DNA of 64,000 bases from Wyeomyia smithii (lineage: Eukaryota; Arthropoda; Insecta; Diptera; Culicidae). Both the position numbers and the translations under genes were made by a program. Within the stretch, counting starts at the first letter, position 1. Each line of letters begins with the position of its first letter. Location of the stretch: assembly GCF_029784165.1 (NCBI RefSeq), contig NC_073696.1:27986858-28050857 (forward strand), read 5' to 3'. This document shows, piece after piece, positions 1 through 11,443 of the stretch. Below the pieces are notes generated by a model that did not search any database, was not told where the DNA came from, and saw only the letters and a list, made by a program, of their open reading frames with translations.

Positions 1-61
1 GTGAATTTCGTGAACCGGATTCAGCAGTTAGCAGATCGTGCCGAGTTAAAAACCATACACA

Positions 62-86
62 GCACACACACACACACACACACACA
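62..86. repeat. (CA)n microsatellite
   Basis: An uninterrupted CA run. Sequence coding for the endonuclease domain of the downstream retroelement can be read directly after it, from about position 86, so the microsatellite marks the 5' limit of recognisable element. Nothing recognisable lies in bases 1-61. Confidence 0.85.
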
Positions 87-3051
87 AATCATCGGATCCC
101 TACCGCATCCCTTCCGGAAACGGTAATTGGGTTGCGGATAAGTCCAGTTTGGCGGCCATATGTACGACGAGCAAGTTCCCGGTTCAGGAGGTTGTCTCAA
201 CCTCAGAAGAAGGGTACGTAGTTGCTAAGGTAAACGGAGTGTTCTACTGCAGTTGCTATGCTCCGCCACGTTGGTCTACCGAAAGGTTCACCCAGATGGT
301 CGACCTCCTATCCATGGAGCTAACGGGCCTAACGCCGTTGGTGGTGGCGGGCGACTTCAACGCTTGGGCTGTTGAGTGAGGAAGTCGCTTCACGAACCAG
401 AGGGGCCAGATCCTGTTGGGGGCTTTTGCAAAGCTCAACCTAGATCTGGCCAACGTTGGGAACAAAAGTACATTTAGCAGAAATGGTGCGGAGTCGATCA
501 TCGACGTGACGTTCTCCAGACCAGGACTGATCAAGAACTGGAGGGTAGACGATGGCTACACTAATAGCGACCACCAGGCGGTCTGTTATAGTGTAGACAA
601 CAACGAGAGGCGGCAAGCGACGGGTAGAGCCAACACTCCGACCGTTCGCGGGTGGAAGACATCGCACTTTGATGCCGAGGTATTCGAAGAGGCAATGAGA
701 AGGGAGCGCGAGGGGGGCAGTTGGCTCCGCCCGACTGCTGACCAACTAGTTGCTATGCTATCGCGGGCGTGCGACGCCACCATGCCTAGGACTCGCCAAC
801 CTAGGAATGGAAAGCCACCGGTTTACTGGTGGACGGACGCGATAGCCGACCTTCGCAGTGCGTGCCTCCGTGCAAGACGGAGGATGCAGCGTGCGCGAAA
901 CGAAGAAGAGAGGACAGAGCGCCGCGCAGCATTCAGTTCGGTAAGATCGATGCTAAAGAGTGCAATAAAGGCCAGCAAGAGGGCCTGCTTCGATAGGCTA
1001 TGTGCGAGTGCCAATACAAATCCGTGGGGTGACGCCTACAGGATCGTAATGGCCAAGACTAAAGGCGCGCTGGCGCCTGCAGAGCGATCACCAGCGATGC
1101 TGGAGCATATCATCGAGGGACTCTTTCCACGCCACGAGCCAAGTCCTTGGCCTCCGGCAGTCGAGTCTCACGTCCGACGTTCCAGTATCTCAGACATAGA
1201 CCAGAGATGGTCGGCCAACCTGCCGAGCATCCAATCCGTGAACGACGACAGCCGTGTCGAGGCAGGGGAGGAGGCAAGGGTTACGAATGAGGAACTCATC
1301 GTGATCGCCAAATCCCTAAAGGTGAGCAAGGCACCGGGACCGGATGGTATCCCTAACCTGGCGATCAGGCTGGCGATAAAAACGGCCCCCTGGCTGTTCA
1401 GGGCAGTCATGCAGAGGTGCCTGGATGACTGTCTCTTTCCGGACAGGTGGAAGCGGCAGAGACTGGTCTTATTGCCGAAGGCTGGGAAACCGCCAGGGGA
1501 CCCATCGGCATATAGGCCTATCTGCCTGCTGGACACCGCGGGCAAGGTGCTTGAGAGGATCATCCTCAACAGACTGGTGAGGTACACGGAGGGTGTACAC
1601 GGTCTGGCAAGTAACCAGTTCGGCTTCCGGAAGGGCAGGTCCACGCTGGACGCAATCTCTTCCGTCATCAAGACGGCGGAGGTAGCAATCCAGCGCAAGA
1701 GAAGGGGAATACGCTACTGCGCAATCGTCACGCTCGACGTGAAGAATGCGTTCAATAGTGCCAGTTGGGACTCCATAGCGCTCGCGCTCAGGAGCATCCA
1801 TGTACCGGTGTCGCTGTACAAGATTCTGGAAAATTATTTCCAGAATCGAGTACTTGTTTACGACACGGAGGAGGGTCAGAAGTGCGTCCCAATTACCGCA
1901 GGAGTTCCGCAAGGTTGGGCCCGGTGTTGTGGAATGTCATGTATGACGGAGTGTTGAAACTCAAGTTCCCTGTAGGGGTTGTGATCGTCGGCTTTGCAGA
2001 CGACATAACGCTGGAGGTTTACGGCGAGTCTATCGAGGAGGTCGAGTTGACGGCCGCGCACTGTATACGCAAGGTTGAGGACTGGATGCGCTCCAGGAAA
2101 CTGGAGCTCGCGCATCATAAGACGGAGGTCACGGTTGTGAACAACCGTAAATCGGAGCAACAGGCGGTGGCCAGAGTCGGAGACTGCACCATCACCTCGA
2201 AGCGATCCCTGAAGCTCTTGGGGGTTATGGTGGACGACAAGCTCACGTTCGGGAGTCACGTCGACTATGCCTGTAAGAGGGCCTCATCGGCTATTGCAGC
2301 ACTATCTCGTATGATGTCCAATAGCTCAGCGGTTTATGGCAGCAAGCGAAGACTTCTTGCCAGCGTGGTTTCGTCCATACTTAGGTATGGTGGGCCAGTG
2401 TGGTCCAGAGCGCTAGGTACTAACAGTTACCGTGGTAAACTGGAAAGTACCTACAGGCTCATGTGCCTGAGAGTTGCGAGTGCGTATCGTACGGTGTCAT
2501 ACGATGCAATCTGTGTCTTGTCCGGCATGATGCCTATCAGCATCGCCATCAAGGAGGACAGAGAGTGTTTCGACCAACGTGACACAAGGGGCATACGAGG
2601 TACCAGAAGGTCATTCTCGATGCTCCGCTGGCAGCGGGAATGGTCCAACTCCACAAAGGGCAGATGGACGCACCGACTCATACCGGAGATATCCGGCTGG
2701 GTCGGGAGACGACATGGTGAAGTGAACTTCCACCTGACACAAATCCTGTCAGGCCATGGTTGTTTCAGGCAATATCTGCACAGGTTCGGACACGCGGTGT
2801 CCCCCATGTGTCCCGAGTGCGTGGAGGAGGAGGAGACTGCTGAGCATGTCTTCTTCGTATGCCCCCGTTTCGCTAGAGCGAGGAGCAACATGATGGCTGT
2901 TAGCGGGCCTGGCACTACTCCGGACAATCTAGTCCGGAGGATGTGCGACGACCCGGACATCTGGAACGCGGTCTGTGCGGCCGCCTCTCAGATTGTTCTG
3001 GAGCTGCAACGTGTGTGGTGGGTCAACCACCAACACGCCAGTGGTAGCTAA
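86..3051 (+). pseudogene. Broken ORF2 of an R1-type non-LTR retrotransposon
   Basis: Remnant of the endonuclease/reverse transcriptase polyprotein that drives target-primed reverse transcription. In order: the C-terminal half of an exonuclease-endonuclease-phosphatase domain (VVAGDFNAW near 341-370, SDHQAV near 569), RT fingers (KAPGPDGIPN near 1328), RT palm (LDVKNAF near 1735; GVPQG near 1900; catalytic FADD near 1991), and a C-terminal Cys-His motif C-x2-C-x8-H-x4-C (about 2811-2864). Two lesions are visible: an in-frame TGA at 377-379 where the family normally has Trp, and a frameshift just after GVPQG (about 1911-1916), with reading resuming in another frame to the stop at 3051. The N-terminal part of ORF2 and all of ORF1 are absent. 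R1 clade is the best guess from the RT block; LOA-like is possible. It is not functional as it stands. Confidence 0.88.
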
Positions 3052-3340
3052 TTACCAGTCTCCAGGTAGTTAGCTAGGAGGTTATAAGAGTAAAGAGGGT
3101 GCATCACGCACAAAAGCCACTCCCCGACGTAATACTTAACCGTCGTTCCGGGAAGACCAGGGCTGGAGACTGGAGGGGTTTTAGTGGGTCGGGACAGGGA
3201 TCAGTAGGTGTCTGGGCGAGTGTAACTACCCCAGCATCTCTCCCCTAGTCTCATCCTCACACCCTGAGTTCTCTTCTCAGGTGTCTGTTTGCAGATTTCC
3301 CCGCCACCTTTAAAAAAAAAAAAAAAAAAAAAAACACACA
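3052..3340 (+). mobile_element. 3' UTR and poly(A) tail of the R1-type element
   Basis: Non-coding sequence after the ORF2 stop, ending in about 22 consecutive A's (around 3312-3333) and then CA/CATA-rich repeats to about 3465. A poly(A)-like tail at the end of a 5'-truncated copy is the normal signature of LINE insertion. The CATACA repeats may be an expanded tail. I could not identify a clear target-site duplication. Confidence 0.7.
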
Positions 3341-3469
3341 CACAAATCATACCATATCATAGATACACACACATCATACCATATCATCATACCATACACA
3401 CATCATATATTATACACACATCACACCATATCGTACACACATCATACCATATCATACACACACAGCAAG

Positions 3470-3705
3470 CAAGCGACCAATCAGAGGACGTTATTTTTAT
3501 TTCAACAAGGCTTGACAATTTTCAATAGTGCAATAGTTCTTAGATTCAAACAACATTTTTCTGCATTTGGGCAGATGCGTGTATAATTTTCCAATCGATT
3601 GCTGCAAGAATGAAGAAAATCGGTTGAAAATCAACCGACCTATAAGCATTTGAAAAGGGACAAATTTCGTCCCAGTTTTTCAGTTTGCATCCCTGTGTGG
3701 TATGC
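3470..3705 (+). repeat. Dispersed repeat copy (shared with the 15.1, 22.6, 50.8, 51.2 and 59.6 kb copies)
   Basis: The segment beginning CCAATCAGAGG, with AAGGCTTGAC, TTTTCAATAGTG and a core like TTCCAATCGATTGCTGCAAG, recurs at about 15095-15330 and 50800-51040 in the same orientation. A weaker copy lies at 22580-22760, and reverse-oriented copies lie at about 51150-51340 and 59565-59815. No coding potential was seen. It is probably a terminal part of a non-autonomous DNA transposon. Confidence 0.7.
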
Positions 3706-6085
3706 TAAAGTAAAACGTAGTTCTACGTCGAAATTTTTTTTCGTTAGCTGTTTCATAATATTTTTCCTTTATTGCTATAACATTCAAATGTCTAAATCTA
3801 AAATTTGGGCGCAATGTCATGAAATCTGAGTTTTTTATGACTTTTCAAAGCTTGGTGAACTGACTTAGTTTGAAATAGTTTATTTGACACGGCACGATAC
3901 AATTTATGTTTAACTGAGCCAAGTACATTTTTTTTTAATTCTTGGCGAACTGACGTTTTTTGTCTTTTTTTTGAAATAAAGTACATTACTTTGAAACGCT
4001 CTGTAGCTTCAATGATAGCTTGGATTTTTTTGACTTCAAAGGAAAAGTTGTTGTAAATATTATGCAAAACAGACCCTTTTCATTAGATATTGTAAAATTT
4101 GGTTATACTAGGCCTGACACTAAAAAAATTAAAAAAAACGTGATTTTTTGTAGAAAAGTAGCTTAAAAGTTTAGTTGCCGCAGTTTGCCACGGTTGTGAC
4201 TACATTCGAAATTTAGGTTAAAACGTAAGCTTTCAAATGCATACTGTCCGCTGTAGCGCAAAACTGCGCAAATTGTCACTTTAGTGAAAAAAGCGATAGC
4301 AGATTTTTTTAGTTTTTATTTTTGAAGTTGAAATTTCATCCAGGATTAATTTTAATCATAGCCATGATACCCCAATAATGAAAATTTATGATGTCGTACT
4401 CAACCCGTAAGGATAACATATAAATTTGGGCAATAATCACAAAATTTATCAATGAAAAGTTATAAAATAAGTGTTAAACAAGAAAACAGTAAACAAATCT
4501 TTATGAAATTTTAATTATGTCAAACTTTATCACTTTCTGCGAATTTAAAACAATATTAAAAACATTCAGCCCTTTCCAGTTTATGATCATGAAATTCGCT
4601 AAACTGAATGAAGTGTCAAATACTAGCAGCAAGTTCATACCATTCATCCGGCTAACAATAGCCCGTTTGAAGATTGCTTTTGCTTGGCACTCGTTTGCAT
4701 ACAAAAGTAAAGCACACATTTTGCTTCATGAGAAAAAAAAACAAAGAACAGTCGTCGCCCTCCGCATCTTTTCGTATTCATTTAAAACGTTGGGTCATTC
4801 CAGTGTCTTGGTTGTCAAATTCATGAATTCGTTGAATTTTATTATGGAGCCTTCAACTTCAGCTGCACCACCAAATTCAATGTCTAGTAAGTTGTCAATT
4901 TATGGAGTTATATATGTATTTAAAGAAGGAAGGTAACATATATATATATGAAACAATGAAACATAGAAAATCACTAGAAGAAATGAAAATTGCAGCGAAA
5001 GACATTTTTCCTGCTGATAAATATAATGTAATTCAAATTTTCTGGAAACAATTCAACAGGAGATTTAAGCGATCACAGCGGAAGATGATGATGATGATGA
5101 TGACATTTTCAATTCGTAATTAGTTTGTACTAGTTGAACGTTCCCGGCGATGCTCGGGATCAAAGGTTTCAAAGATAAAACTACCGAAAAAAACCACTGA
5201 CGAAGACGTTCGATACCCTACTTCAATATTCTGAGAACGCGCAGAACGGAAATACCCATATTGGATTGTTTTTTTTTCTGATTTTGGGCTGATTTACAGA
5301 AACTGGAAGTCACCATTATGGATTTCAAAATGACGTATGGAGTTGAAATAGAAGTCATAAATTTGCATGTTTCATGTAATTTTGTGAATAATATCTCAAA
5401 TTTAGTAATCAGATACTTTTTATTTTTCTTCAAATGTCTTTTCTGAACGTTAACAAACATTTTAATGAAAAAAAAACATGTGTCATCGCTATAAAATGAC
5501 GTATGGAGTTCCACTTTCGGAAGTGTTGAAATTGTTGGCCAAATATCGCTTAAGGTTATTTTCCTGAAACCGGAAGTCGCCATTTTTTAATCCACAAAAC
5601 TTCGTAGAAATTAGAAAATAAAAGATTTTTAATGCTTAAGCTGCCTCTTAATCGATATTCAAACAAATGAATCGTAACCTTTCCTCCAGCTAAATGTCCC
5701 AAGAGTTCTAGTTTGGATTAACGTAAAAAAGGTAAAACAGTAATATTAAGAGCTGAATGACCTTCTGGTTAAAAGTTCTCTAATAAAAATCAAATTCAAA
5801 TTCAAAAGTAAAAAAGTAAATCGAATGCCGTAATATGTAACTATTCACAAAACTACGAAAACATCAGAAATGTTAAATTTTAATGCTCGAGACATGGGTT
5901 ATTCTGCAAAAAAAAAATTGTAGCTGTTGAAAGAACAACGAATATTTTATTGCAAAAAAAAACAAATCATTGAATTTTGATTTAGAGGCGAATTGCGCAT
6001 AAAAAGTCAAAATTTCGCATGTAATCGTATAAAACGAATAAATTAAAAAAAAATATATTTCTCGGTGATTTTCTGTATTCTGTAT
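3706..6085. other. AT-rich intergenic DNA, no gene recognised
   Basis: Homopolymer-rich AT sequence with scattered stops on both strands. The ORFs here (for example 4517-4936) are low-complexity, lack family motifs and look fortuitous. A short GAT run lies near 5083-5103. A single diverged copy of the satellite unit found at 6.4-7.3 kb is visible near 5450-5500, and another diverged piece lies near 5330-5400. Confidence 0.5.
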
Positions 6086-6089
6086 GCTG

Positions 6090-6177
6090 TATGTGGTCCT
6101 CGTGGCTCTGTGGTTAGCGATGTCGATTGGCTCCCACACGGTTGTGATATCGGGTTCGATCCCCGATCATGTCGAGG
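6090..6177 (+). mobile_element. tRNA-like SINE head / degenerate tRNA-related sequence
   Basis: An RNA polymerase III type-2 promoter arrangement is visible: an A-box-like TGGCTCTGTGG near 6102 and a B-box-like GGTTCGATCCC near 6152. The T arm folds as TCGGG/CCCGA with a 7-nt loop, and the ends pair as GTCCTCG/CGAGGAT. The anticodon arm does not fold properly and extra bases lie before the 3' acceptor strand, so this is more likely a tRNA-derived SINE head than a working tRNA. The SINE body may run to about 6335, where TGCTGTAT recurs. Confidence 0.6.
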
Positions 6178-6379
6178 ATCTTTTCGAACTGCATTTTTTT
6201 TCGACTCAGCTCTGGGGCACGGTGTATCGTTGTTCTTATCCTACAACATGCAAAATGTGCTAAAACAATATCGATAACGTATTTTCTCAACTAATCTGGA
6301 TCGAGAACGCTATTAGAAGGCTGCAATATTGTTGTGCTGTATACATAAAATCATCTTTAAACATACATTTTATATTTTA

Positions 6380-7290
6380 ACATAAACAAACATTTTATTG
6401 AAAAAAGTCATCGCTTCAAATTGTGATTTAGAGGAAAATTCAGCATAATAAGTCATAATTTTGCATGTTTCACGTAGTTTTGTGAGTAAAATCTCAAATT
6501 TTAGTAATCAGATACTAATTATTTTTCCTTACATGTCTTTCCTGAACGTTCACATACATTTTAATGAGAAAAGAATCATATGCCATCGCTTCGAAATTAG
6601 ATTTAGAGGTGAATTCAGCATAAAAAGTCATAAATTTGCATGTTTCACGTAGTTTTGTGAATAATATCTCAAGTTTTAGTAATCATATACTTTTTATTTT
6701 TCCTCAAATGTCTTTCCTGAACGTTAACAAACATTTTAATGAGAAAAAAATCACATGTCATCACTTTAAATTTCGATTTAGAGGCAAATTTAGCAGAAAA
6801 GGTCATAAATTTGCATGTTTCACGCAGTTTTGTGAATAATATCTCAAGTTTTAGTAATCATATATTTTTCATTTTTCTCAAATGTCTTTCCTGAACGTTA
6901 ACAAACATTTTAATGAAAAAAGAATCACATGTCATCGCTTTAAATTTTGATTTAGAGGCAAATTTAGCAGAAAAAGTCATAATTTTGCAAGTTTTACGTA
7001 GTTTTGTGAATAAAATCTCAAGTTTTAGTAAACAGATACTTGTTACTTTTCTTCAAATGGCTTTCCTGAACGTTAACAAACATTTTAATGTAAAAAAAAT
7101 CGAATGTCATCGCTTTACATTTTGATTTAGAGGCAAATTCAGCATAATTTTGCAAGTTTTACGTAGTTTTGTGAATAAAATCTCAAGTTTTAGTAAACAG
7201 ATACTCGTTACTTTCCTTCAAATGTCTTTCCTGAACGTTAACAAACATTTTCATGTAAAAAAACCCACGTCACCGCTTATATTTTTGATT
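6380..7290. repeat. ~175-bp tandem satellite array (about five units)
   Basis: The marker GAACGTTaACAaACATTTTaATG recurs at 6544, 6719, 6893, 7068 and 7233, giving spacings of 175, 174, 175 and 165 bp. The body of each unit (GATTTAGAGGCAAATT..., TTTTGTGAATAAAATCTCAAG..., ATGTCTTTCCT) repeats with it. A diverged unit opens the array near 6380. The short ORFs of 63-70 codons in this stretch are products of the repeat period, not genes. Confidence 0.9.
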
Positions 7291-7395
7291 CAAAACGATT
7301 TAAAATGATGGTGGTGACTGTACACCACTGAGACGGAGGCCATTTTTTCCATTTTTATATAGTAGATTACCTATGTTGTTTCAGTTTATTTAAAA

Positions 7396-7546
<151 letters not shown>

Positions 7547-8142
7547 GCCAAACATGTTTAGTTCGAGGGGTCGTCCTTAAATAACGTATTTTTTCAATGG
7601 GAAGGACGCCCGGTGGCACTACTTGTGGTCAAAGATCATAAATATCTATAAAAAAGGAAAAAAGTGCCAAAAATATTAAAAATTGGATTTCGTGCTTTAA
7701 GGACGGCCCCAAACAAAAAATTGATGCCAAATTCGTGTTCAGCGCTCCAAAATTATGTAAATACCAAGTTTTTGTCGCATTTATCGACACTTTTTTGCTT
7801 GGCCAGCCTTTGTATAGAGTCGCCCCATTGTGCAGTGCCCTAATCCGGGCCAGTCTGTGATTCTAATGAAAATTATCTATTGCATATTGCAATTAAACTG
7901 GTTTTAGGTAAAAAGAATTTGTCGAATAAAACGATAAAAACCGGCATTATTGTAATTTCTGGCATTTTTGATGTACCGTAAAACTTTGAAATTATTTGTA
8001 ACATTATAATAGCTATCATTTGAGATTACTGTTTTGAAATTAAATACATATTATTTTGAATTTTTACCTTAGGTTTCTTAAAAATTTCTGATTTTGAAAT
8101 GATCCTTTTCAAAGCACAATCACATCGACTCTCTTATCTTCT

Positions 8143-8562
8143 CTAGTGCGTAATCACTTCCTGCGCTGGACCGAGTGGAACCGGAGCAACGTGTAACGAT
8201 CCCGGAGTGGCGGCAATCTGATTTCCCACCGGAACGACGCTCTTGACTAGTCCGGAATGTCCCCAACCGGCACCATAGCTTCCCCACGGCAGTCCCCAAG
8301 AGCCAAAATGACCATTCCAGCCGTCGTCGTTGTACAAGGAGGAAGACCAAGATTTAGCGTACGGATAACCAGCAACACCGTGGTGGTCATCCCAATCGTT
8401 CCAGTCGTTCCAGGAGTTCCATCCAAGTCCGGCAGTTGGCAGATAGGACGCTTGTGTTGCCGCTGTCAAAGCGACGACGAACAATGCAATGAAAACCTGA
8501 ATAAAAGATGTTTTTCAGTGAAGCATTAAACGTTAATCGAAGCTATTTTGGATTACCTTCAT
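8143..8562 (-). CDS. W-rich low-complexity cuticular protein, type D (CPLCW-like)
   Basis: Two coding exons on the minus strand: 8557-8562 (ATGAAG, Met-Lys) and 8143-8496, separated by a 60-bp GT..AG phase-0 intron. The product is 119 aa. It has a signal peptide (MKVFIALFVVALTAATQA), a W-rich stretch (GWNSWNDWNDWDDHH), the family block YPYAKSWSSS, the block WGLPWGSYGAGWG, and a tail with SLHVAPVPLGPAQEV. It is presumably exported to the extracellular cuticle; no RR chitin-binding domain is seen. It is divergent from the type E gene at 8.9 kb. Its closest relative in the window is the gene at 48.3 kb, which differs by a few substitutions and a 3-residue indel. The start is fixed by the exon structure shared with all neighbours. 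The CPLCW assignment comes from composition and arrangement. Confidence 0.85.
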
Positions 8563-8898
8563 GGCGTTACACAGGCGGGTGGTTTGGATGTTTGGTTAGA
8601 AGAGCTCGATGTGAACTGTGCGATTTGATGAGCAAGTCGGGGATTTTTATTTATTTTCCTTTCCAAATGAGCTAGCAAATTGAACATAAATGAAGGACGG
8701 GAAATGTTTGTCCTTGGAAAATATGTTATAATTCGAAGAGTTCATGGTGAAAGAAAGAGAATGGAATAAGGAATTTGTTTTCAAAACTTTTTCATAATCA
8801 TTGAACTGGAAAACATAATGAGTATAAAACAGGACGGTCAGTTCAGCACTCATCACAGTTGAATTTTGTGTTCCTGCAGAATAACAAATTAACCAACA
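8563..8898. promoter_or_regulatory. Shared divergent promoter region, D/E pair 1
   Basis: 336 bp between the two start codons. On the plus side TATAAAA lies at 8823-8829, and CATCACAGTT about 30 bp downstream (around 8851-8860) is the likely start site; the same sequence follows the TATA boxes of the other E genes. On the minus side a TAAATAAAAA-type box (complement of about 8643-8656) sits ~85 bp before the ATG, the same spacing as in the 48.3-kb D gene. Confidence 0.7.
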
Positions 8899-9347
8899 AT
8901 GAAGGTAAATATTGCTGATAACTTGTGGTGCGATTTATTGAATCATTTTAAATTCGTTTCTGACAGGCCTTCATCGCTCTATTACTAGCCACTGTGGCGA
9001 TAGCCGTCGAAGGATCTGCCGTATCCACAGTTTGGCCATCTCACTACGGCGGATGGAACTCTTGGAATGGATGGAACGGTTGGAATGGATGGAATGGATG
9101 GAATGACCATGGTGCGCTAGCTTACCCATATGCCAAATCGTGGTCATCCTCCTGGCAGGGCGCTCCGCTGTACAAAGGCTGGGGCGGATATTACAACGGC
9201 GCCAATTCATGGGGTCTTCCCTGGGGAAGCTATGGAAATGGTTGGGGACATCACGGTGTTGTGAAAACTGTTGTTCCGGCCAAGACAAACTACTGGGGAG
9301 CACCATGGGGATCGTACGGATCAGGAGCCTACGGCTGGGGATACTAG
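8899..9347 (+). CDS. W-rich low-complexity cuticular protein, type E (CPLCW-like)
   Basis: Exons 8899-8904 (ATGAAG) and 8967-9347 with a 62-bp intron; the product is 128 aa. The signal peptide (MKAFIALLLATVAIAVEG) is followed by STVWPSHYGG, a GWNSWNGWNGW repeat with four NGW units, AYPYAKSWSSSWQ, WGLPWGSYGNGWG and a C-terminal WGAPWGSYGSGAYGWGY. I count 16 Trp in 128 residues (12.5%), which is exceptional. Aromatic and glycine-rich extracellular protein of this kind is expected in cuticle, perhaps in sclerotised or hydrophobic layers (inference). AATAAA lies at 9396-9401, 49 bp after the stop. Closest relatives are the genes at 17.3 and 47.6 kb. Confidence 0.87.
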
Positions 9348-9401
9348 GGAGAGGCTGATTTCAAGGCACGATTCTATATGATGGAAAATTCTGTAAATAA
9401 A

Positions 9402-10857
9402 AAGTTTTATCGCAAGTTATTTGGAAATCACTATCGCAAATCTGAACGAAGATCTCCCAAATTGTGTCATTACGGTTTCTCTATATAATGTCTAGTTGTT
9501 TTATTACTTGCCAATCTACCGGGGCAAAAAATCACTTGAAATTTAGGTGGTTTCAGAGATTGCTGATACGAATTACCTACTGGTGTAGCAACTGCACAAT
9601 CAATTTCTTTGGGCAATTTTCATTTGAAGTGACTTTAGGAATCTTATGTTTTAGTTTTGCTTTTACTATCGGAAGCAAGCTAAAAAAGCATAGTGTCTAT
9701 TCAAAAAAGCACATATCATGTGTCTGAAAACATATCAATGCACACTAAACAGTATTTTGGATCAACATGTAACAATATGACTACAAATAGGAAGCAATAA
9801 GTTTGAAATTTCATTTTGTATCATTAACAATCAGACCTGCACTCATCGCGTGAAAAGAGCAAGAGTGATATTTTGCAGTGAAACAATTTTTTACACCACA
9901 ATTGTACTACAACATTGTTTTTTTACATGTACAGTCCCTCTCACGAAAGTAAGCAACTTTTATTAGCCGTGGTATTTTTTAACTCAGTTGTAACCTTTTT
10001 TAATCGTTTGAAATGATTTAAATTTGCAACCAGTAACTGTAGCAATGCTACATTTTGCGATGCAAAATTGTGTGTCACTCCATATTTTGGATTTTTTTTT
10101 TTACTTTTGCAAGATAATGCATCAAGACTAAATAAAATAAGTTGTTATCAAGCTTTTATTACAACAAAGTAGCTTTTGTACTGGATTTTTGAAGATTTTA
10201 AAGACTAAATGATCTTGAATGCCCAATCTGACCAATAATTGTGTCTTTTGCTATTTAGGTAGTATGTTTCTTCTCAACCGATTTACACACATCAGCTGCA
10301 GTGAAACTAATTGTTGATCGAATGTACACATTAGAACACAGAAATAAACAGTAAAACATTGGTAGTTGAGGATTTTTCCAATTCTGTTTTTATTTTTGGA
10401 CATTCAGACAACACGTTGACTGACTTATAATTGAATACGGGTATTGTATACGGAAAGAAAAGTTCATCGGTGTAATGCAGAAATCCTCAGCTACCTCATG
10501 ATCAAAAACCAAAGTGGATTGATCAATACGGTTCGTTTTTTGAGTATGAGATCACGGTTGTTAATGATTTCCCAAACAATGTAATGACATGCAGCTGCAG
10601 CCGTAGCACTCTTCTCACGCTATCTCTTCACCTCACTGAAAGAACTCCACCACTGACAGTTTTGTGAGTTATTGCAAATTTCTTTTCGACGCGATGGGGT
10701 AACATATGCATTTTTAAATATTTCAGCCCCAAAGATACAATAAAATAATTGAGGATCAGTTTAAAAAATTAAAATATCATTTTACTAGAAAAGGGAGTAA
10801 TAGAATCTATTCAATTCTCACAAATGAAACCAATTGTTTAAATGCCATAATTTACAA
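9402..10857. other. Intergenic DNA, no gene recognised
   Basis: AT-rich sequence between the convergent ends of two cuticle genes. CAGTCCCTCTCACGAAAGTAAGC near 9930-9955 resembles the terminal repeat of a Tc1-like element, but I found no matching inverted end. No ORF with family features was seen. Confidence 0.45.
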
Positions 10858-10891
10858 TTTATTTAGAACATCCGTTTGTAACAAACTCGAA

Positions 10892-11443
10892 TTACCATTT
10901 TGGGTGTACAAGAACCTTCTCCACACCAGCATGTGCTGGAGCAACATAAACCACCTGTTTCGCAACTGGAACAACAGTTTTCACCACTTCCGGGTGCTCC
11001 CAACCGTAGGCACCTGCTCCATAGCTCCCCCATGGCAGACCCAACGAGTTAACCTTCACCGATGGCACAACGGTTTTAGCTAGGTGCTGGTATCCCCATC
11101 CAGCTCCATAGGTTCCCCATGGTTGAGCCCAGGAGTTGACTTTATCATAGGCGCCATAATATCCATCCCATTCGTTGTTGTACAAACCAGTTGCTGGCCA
11201 GGAAGAGGCCCACGTTTTGGTGTATGGGTAGGCAGCAACTTGGTGGCCATTCCAACCGTTCCAGCCGTTGTTCCAGGAGTTCCATCCTGCTGAGTGTGAT
11301 GGCCAGTATGAGGATTGAACGTAAGATCCCTGAGCAACAACGGCCAGAGTGGCAACCAGCAACGCAACGAAGCTCTATTTCGGAAGAAAGAAAAATCAGT
11401 ATTGTTTTTTGAGAACGATTTGATTAGTTTAACAAACCTTCAT
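10892..11443 (-). CDS. W-rich low-complexity cuticular protein, type a (CPLCW-like)
   Basis: Exons 11438-11443 and 10892-11374 with a 63-bp intron; acceptor TAG then AGC. The product is 162 aa: signal peptide MKSFVALLVATLAVVAQGS, then SYWPSHSAGW, GWNSWNNGWNGWNGHQ, AYPYTKTWASSWPATG, a central WAQPWGTYGAGWG block, VVPSVKVNSLGLPWGSYGAGAYGW, and the tail KVLVHPKW. Two W/PWG/YGAG modules are joined by KTVVPSVKV linkers. A Ser-Leu replaces the usual Ser-Trp in the second module. The gene is divergent from the type b gene at 11.8 kb. A poly(A) signal, the complement of TTTATT, lies at 10858-10863. Confidence 0.87.

Noticed and set aside
4517..4936. 139-codon plus-strand ORF
   Set aside because: Low-complexity Phe/Lys-rich translation of AT-rich DNA with an overlapping opposite-strand ORF; no motif, promoter or homology recognised.
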